DNA of 64,000 nucleotides. Origin: Sparassis latifolia. Its lineage: Eukaryota > Basidiomycota > Agaricomycetes > Polyporales > Sparassidaceae. Under the pieces are notes generated by a model, which was given only the letters and a program-made list of their open reading frames with translations, ran no database searches and was not told the DNA's origin. Positions 11,599-22,720 of this stretch are shown here, one piece after another. Made by a program: the position numbers and the translations under genes. Numbering within the stretch: position 1 is the first letter of the stretch; every line of letters begins with the position of its first letter. The stretch lies in NCBI GenBank assembly GCA_018466975.1, contig CM031555.1, forward strand, positions 186,001 to 250,000, in the 5' to 3' direction.

Positions 11599-12054
11599 TA
11601 GTGTCTAGCATGAGTATTCTATGGGTCTGACAAGGTATACCCACCCTCATACCTATGGAAAACCCATATCCATCATATGGGTATGAGTTTTATGTGAGTT
11701 GGGTATGGGTCAGCTATAGGTCTGTATAGGTGGAGACCCATCATGAGTATTCCATGGGTTGCAGTGTGGGAGTCATAGTACAATAGCAGTAGGCAAGTCT
11801 TTGTGCCATTATCTGCCATGCTATTGGAGTGATGAGATGGGTTTTCTGAGCTGTGTGTGATACCAGGTTTGAATTATCTAATAGAGGTACTGTACAGTTA
11901 TGTCACTATCACACTTCTGGAACCCTATATTTATAACAAACTCATAAGATGGCCCATGGGTTTTTATAAGTTACTCACTACTGACCCACACCCATACCCA
12001 TAGATACTCATACTTACAACCCATGTGGGTTGGTGATACTCATGCCATACACTA
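11599..12054. mobile_element. hAT-type MITE, 456 bp
   Basis: The ends are imperfect inverted repeats. The left end reads TAGTGTCTAGCATGAGTAT and the right end, reverse-complemented, reads TAGTGTATGGCATGAGTAT. The TAGTG start fits the YARNG consensus of hAT termini. The flanking 8-mers are TTCCCATT (11591-11598) and TTTTCATC (12055-12062), which match at five of eight positions and differ only by C/T changes, so a decayed 8-bp target-site duplication is possible but not proved. Sub-terminal regions are rich in ATGGGTA/TACCCAT repeats. There is no coding capacity. Confidence 0.6.
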
Positions 12055-13046
12055 TTTTCATCCCATCCGGTTAGTGCATCTTTAGGCAGTCTTGCATTTG
12101 TGCATTTTTCTGGGCAGTCTTGCATTTCTGCATTTCTGCATTTTTCTTAGAGCAGTGCGATTTTACTCTAATGTATTTTTAGCGATTACTGTGACTACAA
12201 AGACTTTTCTAGCTATGCTTTCGGGCTACCCACCTCATACTTCTGAAATAGACTCCTCCCCTTTATTGCATCTCAGACTCTATGTGAACTTGATTTCGCT
12301 TATACTCCATTTTTTTGGCTTGCGACAGAACAATCTCATCAGCGGATGCACCATAAGCATTAGAAAGATGCCCATGTGGTCCAGATATTGTGCAATTACA
12401 TAGAGTTTGCTGAAAATGGACCAATGTAAGGGTATAATAGTAAGCTTGAAGGTGAATAGTGAGCTGAGTGTGAATACTAAACAGCTGCTTATCTTTACAA
12501 CTAAACTACATATGTGAGAGCAGCATTGTACATAAGAAAGAATGCTGCAAAAGTGAGGTAAGAGAAGTGCAGCTTCTGATGCAGTCATGTGATATTATTC
12601 ATGCAGAGCATGTGAATCTTGCAGATATTATTAGTGCGATGTATCAATACTTTGATATAAAGCTTATGAAGGTTTTCAGACTGAAATATTTCATGCAGTC
12701 AGCTAGCACCTTTGCAAGGTACTTCCCTGTATAGCTTTCCATTAACCTGTATAGTCATATGAGTCTGCAGCTAACTATAGCCATGCTTGCTTGGTACATA
12801 CTAAATGAATTTCAATATTGCCCAATGAATCTTGCCAACATCATACCAGATGATGATAATCCAAAGATATAACACCACGATCGGCACTGTTCATTCATTG
12901 ATGGCTAGATGAATTAAGCAATTTCAGTTCTGAAAGCAAAAGGCTTAGAACTATCACCAAGATATCATAGACATATACTACATATCTTGAAGTAATCCTA
13001 AACACTCAAATATCTCCAAATAGAGATAGTTCACATCTATCAAAAC
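12055..13046. other. AT-rich stretch without a recognisable gene
   Basis: Near 12070-12160 there is a short array of CTTGCATTTSTGCATTT-like units. Short open frames on both strands (12092-12403 plus, 12280-12588 minus) overlap each other and have no recognisable motif. Confidence 0.4.
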
Positions 13047-16000
13047 TAATGCAGAGCAGGGGTAAGGGTAACCTGGAGGAGTTAGGGGTAAGAGTACCAG
13101 AGGGTAAGGGTATGGGTATAGATGGGCTGACCCTTCATACTCGTCAGGTACCCGTGACCTTAGATAGGTCTCAGAGTCTTCCTGAGATCTTCTTGATTCT
13201 TTTTGTACAGCTCCATCTCATAACCTTATTTTATAAACTGAATACTACAAACAGAAGTACTTAAAAAGGGCAGAAGAGCCTGGACACATAGACACATCAA
13301 CATCATAGTTAAGTAATGTGCAACTCAATCAGATAATGCTTCTCACAAAAAGAAGCATATTGAACATGAAGATCCCATCATGGCTCCACTGATGTGTGAC
13401 TGCCGTGCACACATCGACGATGTTGAAGATGAAGGGGAGGTGCCAAATAGACATGCAGGTTTGGATGATGATGTCGTGGAGGTCGACACGACAAAGAAGA
13501 CATCTGAAGAACTGCTTTGTGAGTAACACACACTGGTCAATATAAACACGACTCACCCCATTGTAACAGGTGAGGCCCAATAAGATTGGACCTCCCCTGC
13601 ATATGCATTCTATAAGCCCAAGGTAACAATTGAAGTCGACAAAAAATCAGCGCACATGTGCACATCTTCCATTGCGTGAACTGTGGGTGTAAAACCAAGA
13701 TATCGAGGTGAACAGACAACGGAGATAAAATGTTAACCAGGAATCTGCAAAAGCATGTTCAGATATGCTGGGGGGAGGAAGCCCTGATAGCAGCAGGTGT
13801 GATGAAAACTGTGGATGATGCACAGCCAGCTGTGAAGAAATTCATGTGGTCAGATTTCATAACTGCATTGTTCAAGCATAAAGAAAAAGGGAAAATGACT
13901 TACAGCATGCAACAGCACACTCGCACAGAGTCTCAGTGAGCTGAACTTGACGTGGCATCATGGTGATAAGACTTACTGACCTTCCTGCACCAGTGCAAAG
14001 ATCATGTGTTGGATGTCCGAAAGCTTGTGCCCCTTCATAATTGTCGAGGACCGTGGATTTCAAACATTAATGAAGACCGGGTGACCAGAATATTAGATCC
14101 CCTCAAGGTGGACAGTGGCTCAGAATGTACATAAGGTCTTCATGCATTGTTGCATAAGAGTTGCCAAGTTGCTGCAGATCAGCCTATGTCTTAACCCGTA
14201 TGAGCACATACTAAACTCACCTGCAGGAGTTTGATGGCAAGTTGAACTTTGCCACAGACACATGGATGTTGCCCAACAACAAACTGTTAGTGGCATTCAC
14301 AGTCCATCTTCACCATGAGGATGTCCCACTTTGAATGGTGCTTGATGTCGTCAAAATCGTGGATTCACACAATGGCGTTAATCTTGTAGCCACATTCACA
14401 AAGATGGTGGAGGTTCAAGATTGCTATCAAGGTTAGTTAGTTGCCTTCTTAGTGTGACAATTTTAAATTACTTATCTTGTGAGCAGCTCCTTAGCATCAT
14501 GATGGACAATGCATCCTCGAACGACACAATGATTGATGAGCTCGCAGAGTTGCTTGAAGGTTTTTAGGGAAGGCGAACCAGTCACGCTGCTTTGACCATG
14601 TTGTAAACCTTGTGGCAAAGTTCCTCCTGCATCAATTTGATGTGCTGAAAGGCAAGGCCGATGAGGTGCTCAATGCTGCCAAGGAGGCACTGCATGACCT
14701 GGCCAAGGATCTGGACATGGATGTCCCCGAGGGTGATGATGATGAAGGAGAATGTGCAGACAACATTAAAGGACTGGAGGACGAGCGAGAAGGCTTGTCA
14801 CCTGAGGAGATTGAGGATCTTGAAGAAAGTGTGCGACCTGTGAAACTCATACTTGTAAAGGTAAGTCAATGTAGACTCTACTCCAAACACTCACCTGCTG
14901 AACAGCTGGTTGCAGCTGCACAAGATCACATGTGCGATCATCTGCTCATCCATGAAGCTCCTCCTTGTGTGGTTGAAGATCATTATCACATTCAAGATGG
15001 CCAAAAACAAGATCCTGCGAGATGTCATGATCAGATAGAATTTGACATTCAAGATGTTAGAGTTCACACTAGAATACAGAAGGCTAATCAATGTGATAAC
15101 TAAGGACAGGTCGACAAAGCTGAGGAAGTTTGAAATGAGCAACGAAGAATAGGAGATAGCAGGCCAACTGCATGACATTCTCAGAGTGAGTCACACATCA
15201 TCTGGCCTATCACCCACTCATCGCCTTTGCACTGGCAGATCTTCAATAATGCCACATTGTACTTTTCATGCTCGATGCCCTCGTTGCCCATGATCATTCT
15301 GGCTATGAACATCATCGATGAGCACTTGGCAGACCACTCTCTCGATGAACAATATCTCCCTTGCATCCGCATCACGATTGGTCTGACAAAGAAGACCCTC
15401 AACTGCTACTACAATGAGATGAACCAGTCGAATGTCTATCGGATCACCATAGGTGAGTGCTGCAACCTCCGAATTTCATACTAACTACAATGTTTTTATA
15501 GTGCTATATCCATCTCACAAGCTGGCATACTTCAAGAATGCTGAGTGGAAGCAAGAATGGATCGACACAGTCCAGGAGGTCGTGTGCAAGGAATATGAAC
15601 ACACGTACACTCACTGCAAATGCCATGATTCTGACATTACAGACATCATACTCACACTGAAGGTAAGTACACCACGGAAACCTCCCGATGTTGATTCAAT
15701 ATCACGACCAGTCTGTCTGAATGCTCAAGGGACCCGGAGTGTTTAATGAATAAGAGAGGTTCTCTCGACCTTGGAACTGCAGAATCAACGATGGTCATTT
15801 GACACAGAGCTTGAATGAACATCGAGGTCAAGGTTTGCATGATGTAGCATGATTTCTTAGCTCAAGCATCTGGCCAAGCTTAACTCAATGTATTGGTTGA
15901 GCTTGTGCAGCCATTTAGTGGGTCTTTGTATAATATTCTAATTGTCCATTGTACAAGCTTTACAAAGGATATTAGAGACCACTTATCCTATCACGTCGGA

Positions 16001-17935
16001 GCATTGCAGTCACTGCCACATACAGTAGCCATTTCATACAAATATTCTTCAGCCACTAATGAATTGCTTTCTACAAGGTCTACCGGTACTGCTGCACCAC
16101 TGCATGCTCCGATAGCTCCCCTAGGACACTCAAGGATTTCCAGTGGACCAGACTCTGTCAACATGTCTAGCTCAATCTTTAGTATGCAGTATGATATTAG
16201 TGACAGTGTATATCATGAGTGAATGAACTACGCACTATTTGCACCCACAGACCCACATTCCTACTCCCAGCAGCAGTCATTGGTGGTGGTGGTGGCAGGT
16301 CATGTAGTACGTATGAGCAAAACAATATTGGTGACACTGAGTACCATTGCCCTTCTTGCAGAACTTTAATATCAGGTCTGTCACCGACAGTGGCCCAGTA
16401 CAGAAGACATGAAATTAGCAGTCCATAAAAGCACGTGCGAAAGATCACTTACTCTGTATACCAGTTTACTGGCTTCCTCGTTCAATCTCAAAGTAGGCAG
16501 GGAAGGGCGCAGCTGTAGTGTCATAGGTTATCATGGTGTGCCACCAAGAAAATATATCAAAATTAGACTGCTGAGTCTACATGGCCACTCACCTCAGAAT
16601 ACTGTGTACCTAACCTATATCTCGTGTACTTGTTCACCGACGAGCATTTGATGATGACTGAGCACATTAATGGTGAGTTGCATCAATAAATGTCTTGTAT
16701 GAACTGCTCAAGGCATGTGGCCACCACTGGTGGATGCATGCTATTGCACGAGTGCTTCCAGTGAACCTTGAAGAGCACAGTGTCAGACAGCAACCAAAGA
16801 TGAACATCAACAGAAGGGAACAACCAAGTCAGGACACGATCCAAGATGTGCATGTAGTTTAAGTCCAAGATGTCAAGCACTCATTGCAGTTGACCGCCGT
16901 TCATATTCACAAGTAGTTGAGTCTCCGATTTTGCAGAAGTCTCGCACTGAGTGACAGCTTGAGTTCGTCTTAGACTTAGAAGTCAAGCTATTGTGGACAT
17001 CAATGAAAAATATCGCAGTGACAGCTGCACCAAGGTCGAGCGAAGCTCACGGCCTAGTCTCTAAACAATATTGAAGCAAATTATTGTTGCAACAACTTAT
17101 GCGATATTGGAACTACAATGAGTCTAGAAATATATTACAGGGCTGACCCACGAGCTCTCCCAAACATCCGAGCTCAAGCTGTAAGCACTGCTCGAGCTGT
17201 CTATCGTGATGGCATCGACTTAGTTTTGCGATGTAGTATAGGTGCTTACCTGTGTCATTCATGCTTACCTATGTCGAATGGCACAGCCATCAGCAAACAT
17301 GTTTGACAATCTGCTTAGCCAGAATCTCTTAAAGACTGTAGATGAGTGCGACAAACTGACCCGCTATCTCAGCACTGACACTGAGAACATCAAGGATGCA
17401 CTGGCATAGTAGTATGCGCGTTGCAAGAAATTTCCTCATCTCGCCCGTATGGCGATGAGTTACCTCATAATTCTCGGTGCGACTCACTTCGTCTGTCCTC
17501 TGAGCCACATATACTAATCATTCATTTGCAGCCATATTCGTCGACATTGAACGCCTTTTTAGCAAGGGCAGGATTCTGCTGCCACACATTTACAATAGGT
17601 TGTCAGCACAGTCTGTATGCGCTCTGCTGTGTCTTGCGGAGTGGAGTCAACTGGGTTTTATATGTGACATAAATATCTTGGCTGTGACTTTGGGCCCAGA
17701 GGGTGAAGGGCAGAATGACAGTCTCAGAGATGGGTGGGATAACATCATTACGCCAGAGTAAATACACTTATAATACTTTCTATATGCTGATGACCCACAA
17801 GTATACCCATGAGGGTACACTACCCCTCAGTACCCTTACCCTTACCCGTACCCCTCAGTGAGGGTATGATACCCTCATGAGTAAGGGTACGGGTATGCGT
17901 GAAAATACTCAGGGGTTTACTCCTGCTCTGCACTA
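13047..17935 (+). mobile_element. hAT DNA transposon, 4.9 kb, with TIRs and target-site duplication
   Basis: The left terminus starts TAATGCAGAGCAGGGGTAA and the right terminus, reverse-complemented, starts TAGTGCAGAGCAGGAGTAA. Both fit the hAT YARNG end rule. The element is flanked by 8-mers ATCAAAAC (13039-13046) and GTCAAAAC (17936-17943), identical at seven of eight positions, as expected for the 8-bp duplication hAT elements make. Both sub-terminal regions carry many GGGTAAGGGTA / TACCCTTACCC blocks (13051-13150 and 17795-17925), which are probably transposase binding repeats. The plus strand carries a decayed hAT transposase. The copy is therefore a full-length but probably non-autonomous element. 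Confidence 0.9.
13390..17760 (+). pseudogene. hAT transposase, decayed, multi-exon
   Basis: Plus-strand pieces in the correct order are: an acidic N-terminus (13370-13520), a BED-type zinc finger (HIFHCVNCGCK ... NLQKHVQICWGEEAL, about 13660-13790), a TLMKTG*PEY*IPS block (about 14065), DGKLNFATDTW (14240), MMDNASSNDTM (14500), CFDHVVNLVAKFLLHQFDV (14590-14645), an acidic linker, LYPSHKLAYFKNAEW (15505-15550) after an intron ending near 15500, and the C-terminal dimerisation region ERLFSKGRILLPHIYNRL (about 17545-17600). TGA and TAG codons interrupt it near 13707, 14083 and 14096, and there is at least one frameshift near 14565. The protein would bind the element ends and cut and paste the transposon. 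As it stands it is broken. Confidence 0.85.
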
Positions 17936-18682
17936 GTCAAAACTGTTGATACATGTAAAATCAGTATTTCAGAGTGAAAAAGTTTAACCTCCATTTGATA
18001 GTACTTGTCTATGACCATGTTATATAGCTGGTGGCTTATTGTATATCACAATATACTGATGTTGCAGTGTGCAGATTTACTATATATGAGGGTGATAAAT
18101 AAGATCAAGTCTCCTGCAATGCTGCAAGCACGATTATATTGTTTAGCTGCAAGTTTAAGATTAGTTGTACTGTTGCTCATCTTGGCACATTCTCGCTCAT
18201 GGGGCAGATGATCTTCTGGACAATATTTACAATGTATTAACTTTTTGTTGTTTTTGTTGAGACATTGAAGTGTAGTATTGTAGTGATCATAAGCAAAAAA
18301 AGACCATTTTCCAGTGACAGCAGCTAATCGAAGATGGTGTATGAGGCATGTGTCCTAAAAAGTCTCTTAGGTTTCTTATACTCTCTTATAATTGCTGCAT
18401 TGACAAATTCTCACACTTTTATGTCACTTCTTTTATAAATACCATTCTTTTTCTGTCTTTTTAGGCTATGCTTAGGAGAGACAAGAACTGCAGATGCCAA
18501 AGGAACTGTGTTCTCACTACTGGTAGATGGGCCACTGATAGCCTGCAAACTAAATTGAGGAAAAACTTTAGATGGTGAAGGTCTAGTAGGGATGATAATG
18601 ATAGTGTTTACTATTAGAGGACTAGACATTCAAGACTAAAGGATATATATGAGTGCTATAATGAGAGGAAACAGAGGCAGCA
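17936..18682. other. AT-rich stretch without a recognisable gene
   Basis: Only short overlapping open frames are present, and none carries a motif I recognise. Confidence 0.4.
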
Positions 18683-18772
18683 GAAAATACAGTGAAAACT
18701 GAAAATACAGTAACAACTGAAAATACAGTAAAAACTGAAAATACAGTAAAAATTGAAAATACAGTGAAAACT
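18683..18772 (+). repeat. Minisatellite, five 18-bp units
   Basis: Five head-to-tail units of GAAAATACAGTRAMAAYT run without gaps at 18683, 18701, 18719, 18737 and 18755, each differing from the consensus by at most two bases. The array lies in non-coding AT-rich DNA. Confidence 0.9.
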
Positions 18773-18898
18773 GTGGATAAAACTGCCTATTTGTCCTATT
18801 CATGAGAAAATATCTGTATTTGTATTCACATCTGCATAAATGTTATTCATGAATTATTCATCTAGTTGACTGATATCCATGCTAGTCCCTACAAGATA

Positions 18899-19018
18899 TG
18901 AGTGAGGATGGAGCAATTGCATAAGAAATACAAATATAAAGCATGATATAAGTACTTAATTAATAAACTCTAACCCTCTTTAACTTATGAACTCACTCAA
19001 CACACAGAAATTTCAATA
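18899..19018. repeat. LTR-like block, diverged copy C
   Basis: About 120 bp is alignable by eye end to end with 2102-2222, sharing TGAGTGAGGATGG, AAGAAATACAAA, TAAGTACTTAAT and AATAAACTCTAA. Many of the differences are C/T or G/A transitions. The flanking sequence is unrelated, so this is an independent insertion of the same family. Confidence 0.55.
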
Positions 19019-19413
19019 CTTAGTGCTGTCCATACTTTTGCTAAGCCACACTTTGGCTGCTGTTCACTTATACTCAAGTAGCACATATCATTTTTATCTT
19101 TTTTATAACACTATCTTGTTGTGTAGCAGTGAACATGTTGATCAGCAAGTTCCAGTAATTTTATAACTGTGAGGAATTCTGCAGAGACACTCACAGATCT
19201 GTTGGCAAAATAACATACTACAAACATGCCTAGTATCATCTTAAGCCTTCTCAATTATTCACAAAGTTCAAGGCAAATCTCAGCAGCTCACACATATTTT
19301 CTGATACTGCTCAAAGTGTTGATGAGATGAGTACAAGCAACTCCAAGATGCAGAAGCACCTACCTGTGAAAGATGAGATCAAAGTACCACAGGAGGTATA
19401 TTCTAAAATGTTG

Positions 19414-20436
19414 TAGCTAACAAAATTATTAACAATAAACATTTTTTATATCTGGAATCTTTTTCACTAAAAAGTAGTGATTTTAGATAAGAATTGTAAC
19501 TAATAAGCAGAGATAAGAATTGTATCTAAAAGCAGAGATAATCCTTCAAATCATTTTGAAATAATCTGAAAGTTTATCTGAAGATTATCTACAAAATATA
19601 ACATCAGTTAGAATTGACCTCTTAACCTCATTGTAAATCACATAACACATTTTCAACTTTAGACATTAGGCCTTGCAAGTTAAAAATCTTATATAAAATA
19701 TGTAACCTTCATTTTTAAGGTGACTTAGTCAAATTCTGACTTTTAAAAGACAATAAGTGAGGAACTTTAAAATTAACCATAGATAAAGATGATTTTAAAG
19801 CTTATAACATTTATGTAATGACTTAAAGAGTCATTACAGTATGCTGCTAATACAGTTGCTAAAACTTTTCTAGTCTTTTAGCAAAATAAGTTTATATATA
19901 ACTGAAGAACAGAGGCCAAAATTCTAAGAAACTGACTGTTAATTCTCTATTACAACAGCCCATATAAGTCTACTAAACAGTGAATCAGTATTAACAGATA
20001 GATAGTAAATCTTTTTAATTTATAATATATCATATTCTACTAGGCTAAGAATATTTGCATCTTATTATAGACTATTATAATATCATCTGAGATTACAAGA
20101 CATTATATAAATGCTACAAGCTTTAAAACCATTTTTATATATGATTTAAAAAAGGTCATATATTTTATATATGATTTATAACTTGTAAGGTCTAATAGTC
20201 TAGTGGTTTAACATATAAGTTGAAAATATATCATGTGATTTACAATGAGGTTAGGAGTTCAATTTTGACTGATGTTAATTTTTAAGTTATATTTTGTAGA
20301 TAATCTTCAGATAATCTTTTAAATGATCTTTTAAATTATCTCAAGATGATCTGAAAAATTATTTTCGCTTCTCAGGCACAATTCTTATCTAAAATTACTG
20401 CTTATAAATACGAAAATTATCTTTATTAACTAACAT
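19414..20436. repeat. Inverted pair of AT-rich repeats with a tRNA-like head (possible SINEs)
   Basis: Two arms of about 260-275 bp, at about 19414-19690 and 20176-20436, are reverse complements of each other with gaps. The longest shared blocks are a 29-nt run around TTATCTGAAGATTATCTAC (identical in both arms), CCTCATTGTAAATCACAT and ATTTTAGATAAGAATTGT. The inner end of the right arm reads TAGTCTAGTGGTTTAACA followed about 50 nt later by AGGAGTTCAATTTTGACT, which resemble the A and B boxes of a tRNA promoter. A tRNA-derived SINE in two opposite copies, or a fold-back element, would explain this. The arms are certain; the SINE reading is inference. Confidence 0.6.
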
Positions 20437-21699
20437 CACTGCCCCTGGGTGAGTATGTGTTAAGACAGGTTTACAAAGCCCTCAGATAAGTGTGTATGAC
20501 AACAAATTTAGCAAATCCTGAGATAAGTGTGTGAGAAGCTGTCTCTCCTTCAAACATATTTCTGCCTTTAAATTTTTTCTCTAGGTAAGAACTTAACAAG
20601 AGCATGGTATGAAACTCACATCTTTGTTCCTTCTAGCACATAGCTCCCTCTCATAGCATGCAGCAAGCATGCTGAAAGCCCTCCTCTTAATGCATATTAG
20701 TGCAAAGCTACTAATCTGATGAGAACTCAAATTCATCAATTTGCAGATATACATTTCATGTTGTCTATTTGATCAAACCCAATGGAACTATTAACTAGTA
20801 ATGCCGCTCCTGAACTAAACAAGGGCTCTGCATTTGCTGTAGTAAGTGATGGCTTTAAGAATCTTAAGTATGTACTATTTTTAATTCACAAATTCATGAT
20901 GGACTCATCAGAAAACAGAGTTACAACTGTCTGATCATGAATTGCAGCAAATCTTGACTCTTAGGTAACCTGTGATTTTTACAGCTGACTGAAATATTTT
21001 CTTATCCTCTGTGCCAAAAATGATTATGCAAATAAAGAGAAGCTTCTTGCTGAATGTATAAGAGCTGTATCATCATTGTGCAATCTTAAAAAATGGAATT
21101 CTATCAAAGGAAAATTATAAGCCCTATTCATCATGCTTAGCTACTGTGACTAATCTATATCAGCTACACCTATGGAGAGCAAGAAGAAGACCAGTATGCA
21201 TCATTTATTGATGCATATAATTATGCCCTAAAGTAGCTTAGATGTCTTAACTTGCTGCTATGATCTTCCTTCTGAGATGAAAATCATACTTCATCACTGA
21301 TCCTGAGATTATCCAAGAGCATCAATGCTATTATCCAATAAGATAATATAGCTTATCGCAAAGCATTTACAATATATGATGGCAACTTTGATTAGTCAAA
21401 TTGCCTTTCAATCTATGAGTTTAAATACATCAAGAAATAGCTGGATCTATCTGTTAAAACTTACAGCATTAAGTATCATTTACTTTCTAATCTCGCACTA
21501 GACTAAAATACATTGCAATATGCAATATCAATAGCAGAGCTTGCAGCATCTATTTCACAATCACCCTTGAAAACTACAGGCAATTATATTGTAGGGCAAG
21601 TTAAAAATGTTACTCAAGCTGATATATTCAGCAGTATATGTTAAGTTGGTACCTGTGCTAACCAATATGTTTAGTAAAGTAGAAGACTCTTGACAGGAA
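20437..21699. other. AT-rich stretch, no supported gene
   Basis: A short duplicated block around AGATAAGTGTGT occurs near 20484 and 20522. The plus strand has protein-like frames broken by many stops (about 20780-21640, for example NAAPELNKGSAFAVVSDGF). They may be the 5' part of the FunK1 relic that follows or another decayed element; I could not decide. Confidence 0.35.
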
Positions 21700-22720
21700 C
21701 ACTAGTGCTCTTAGCAAGCAAAGGGTATTAGTGATCTCAAATACAAGCACCACCTCAAAGAAAATCAAGCAGGATATGAATTTAGAGGACCTAGGCTTAG
21801 ATAACTCAGATTCTGGCCATAAAATGCCTCCTATGATTTGGTGCATCCTGTATGAGACAGAAATGCTATGTCGAGGCTGTTATTTAACACGTGTCATCAA
21901 TATTCTGGTTATTAGTAAGTTTTACTGCTTTTACTGCTGGCTGAGTGATTTACAAAGACATATGTCAGATGATGTTGTTTTCCTCTGGTGGTATGACAAA
22001 CAGGATAGTAATATCCAGTTATCAGAAGTAAACTTCATACAGGACCTGCCTTTCTTCTTGATCCTTCTAGCTGCATTTCAGCACTTTACACTGAGTGACT
22101 GGTGAATTAATGATCTATTGTTTCCTAATATGAAACAGCATCATAGCTATCATCAAAACAATAGAACAATTCCAGTTCATCAAAATATGCAACTATTTGC
22201 ATTTGCATTTCTAGATGAAAAAAATTCTGTTATTATTATTTCATCCACATCTTTGCACTATAGCCTTCTGGGTCGTGATATTATCATGCTGCATGCTACA
22301 TGTACCACAGACATGAATGTTTCCCATCTAATATTTGAGTGCTGTCTGATTAAGGTGTTCAAAAGGAGTAAAGCAAAAATCATGACTCTAGCTGAAAAGT
22401 ATGAATAAAATAATAATAAAATTGCCAATTATATCCCTTTTATCTATGTTGTGAAGGATATTAATTATTTTATTGCTCAGACTTAAGAGATGGTTAGTGT
22501 GATGGACAATCTGCATAGCTGATCTAGTGATCCTCATGTCTTGTGTGTGCTGTTGCTGCATGCACTTGAACTAATTACAAATCTGAAAGGCAACACCTTT
22601 ATACAAGCATAAATTAATTGTGTTACATGTAAGTGTGCTATTTGCTGTCAAATATAAGCAGTAATTTATCATCTATGACTAGGTCACTATAAACTCTGAT
22701 ACAAGAACATTCAACATGAT
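21700..22720 (+). pseudogene. FunK1 fungal-type protein kinase, heavily decayed
   Basis: Plus-strand pieces match the family order: FLWWYDKQ and FIQDLPFFLILLAAFQHFTLSDW (about 21985-22100), YSLLGRDIIMLHATCTTD (22260-22310), LIFECCLIKVF ... AKIMTLAEKYE (22330-22405), NYIPFIYVVKDI (22420), HVLCVLLLHALELITNL (22535-22585), and FIQA*INCVTC (22597-22630), which corresponds to the AW-DCV segment before the catalytic loop. At least four stops interrupt it, and the catalytic domain was not found downstream. It is independent of the tandem FunK1 copies at the left edge and far more diverged. Confidence 0.65.

Noticed and set aside
13051..13150. Telomere-like GGGTAAGGGTA runs as evidence for a chromosome end
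   Set aside because: They are confined to the two ends of the hAT element in inverted orientation, so they are sub-terminal transposon repeats.
18683..18772. Possible CRISPR-like array
   Set aside because: The units are contiguous 18-bp repeats with no spacers, and the organism is a eukaryote, so it is a minisatellite.
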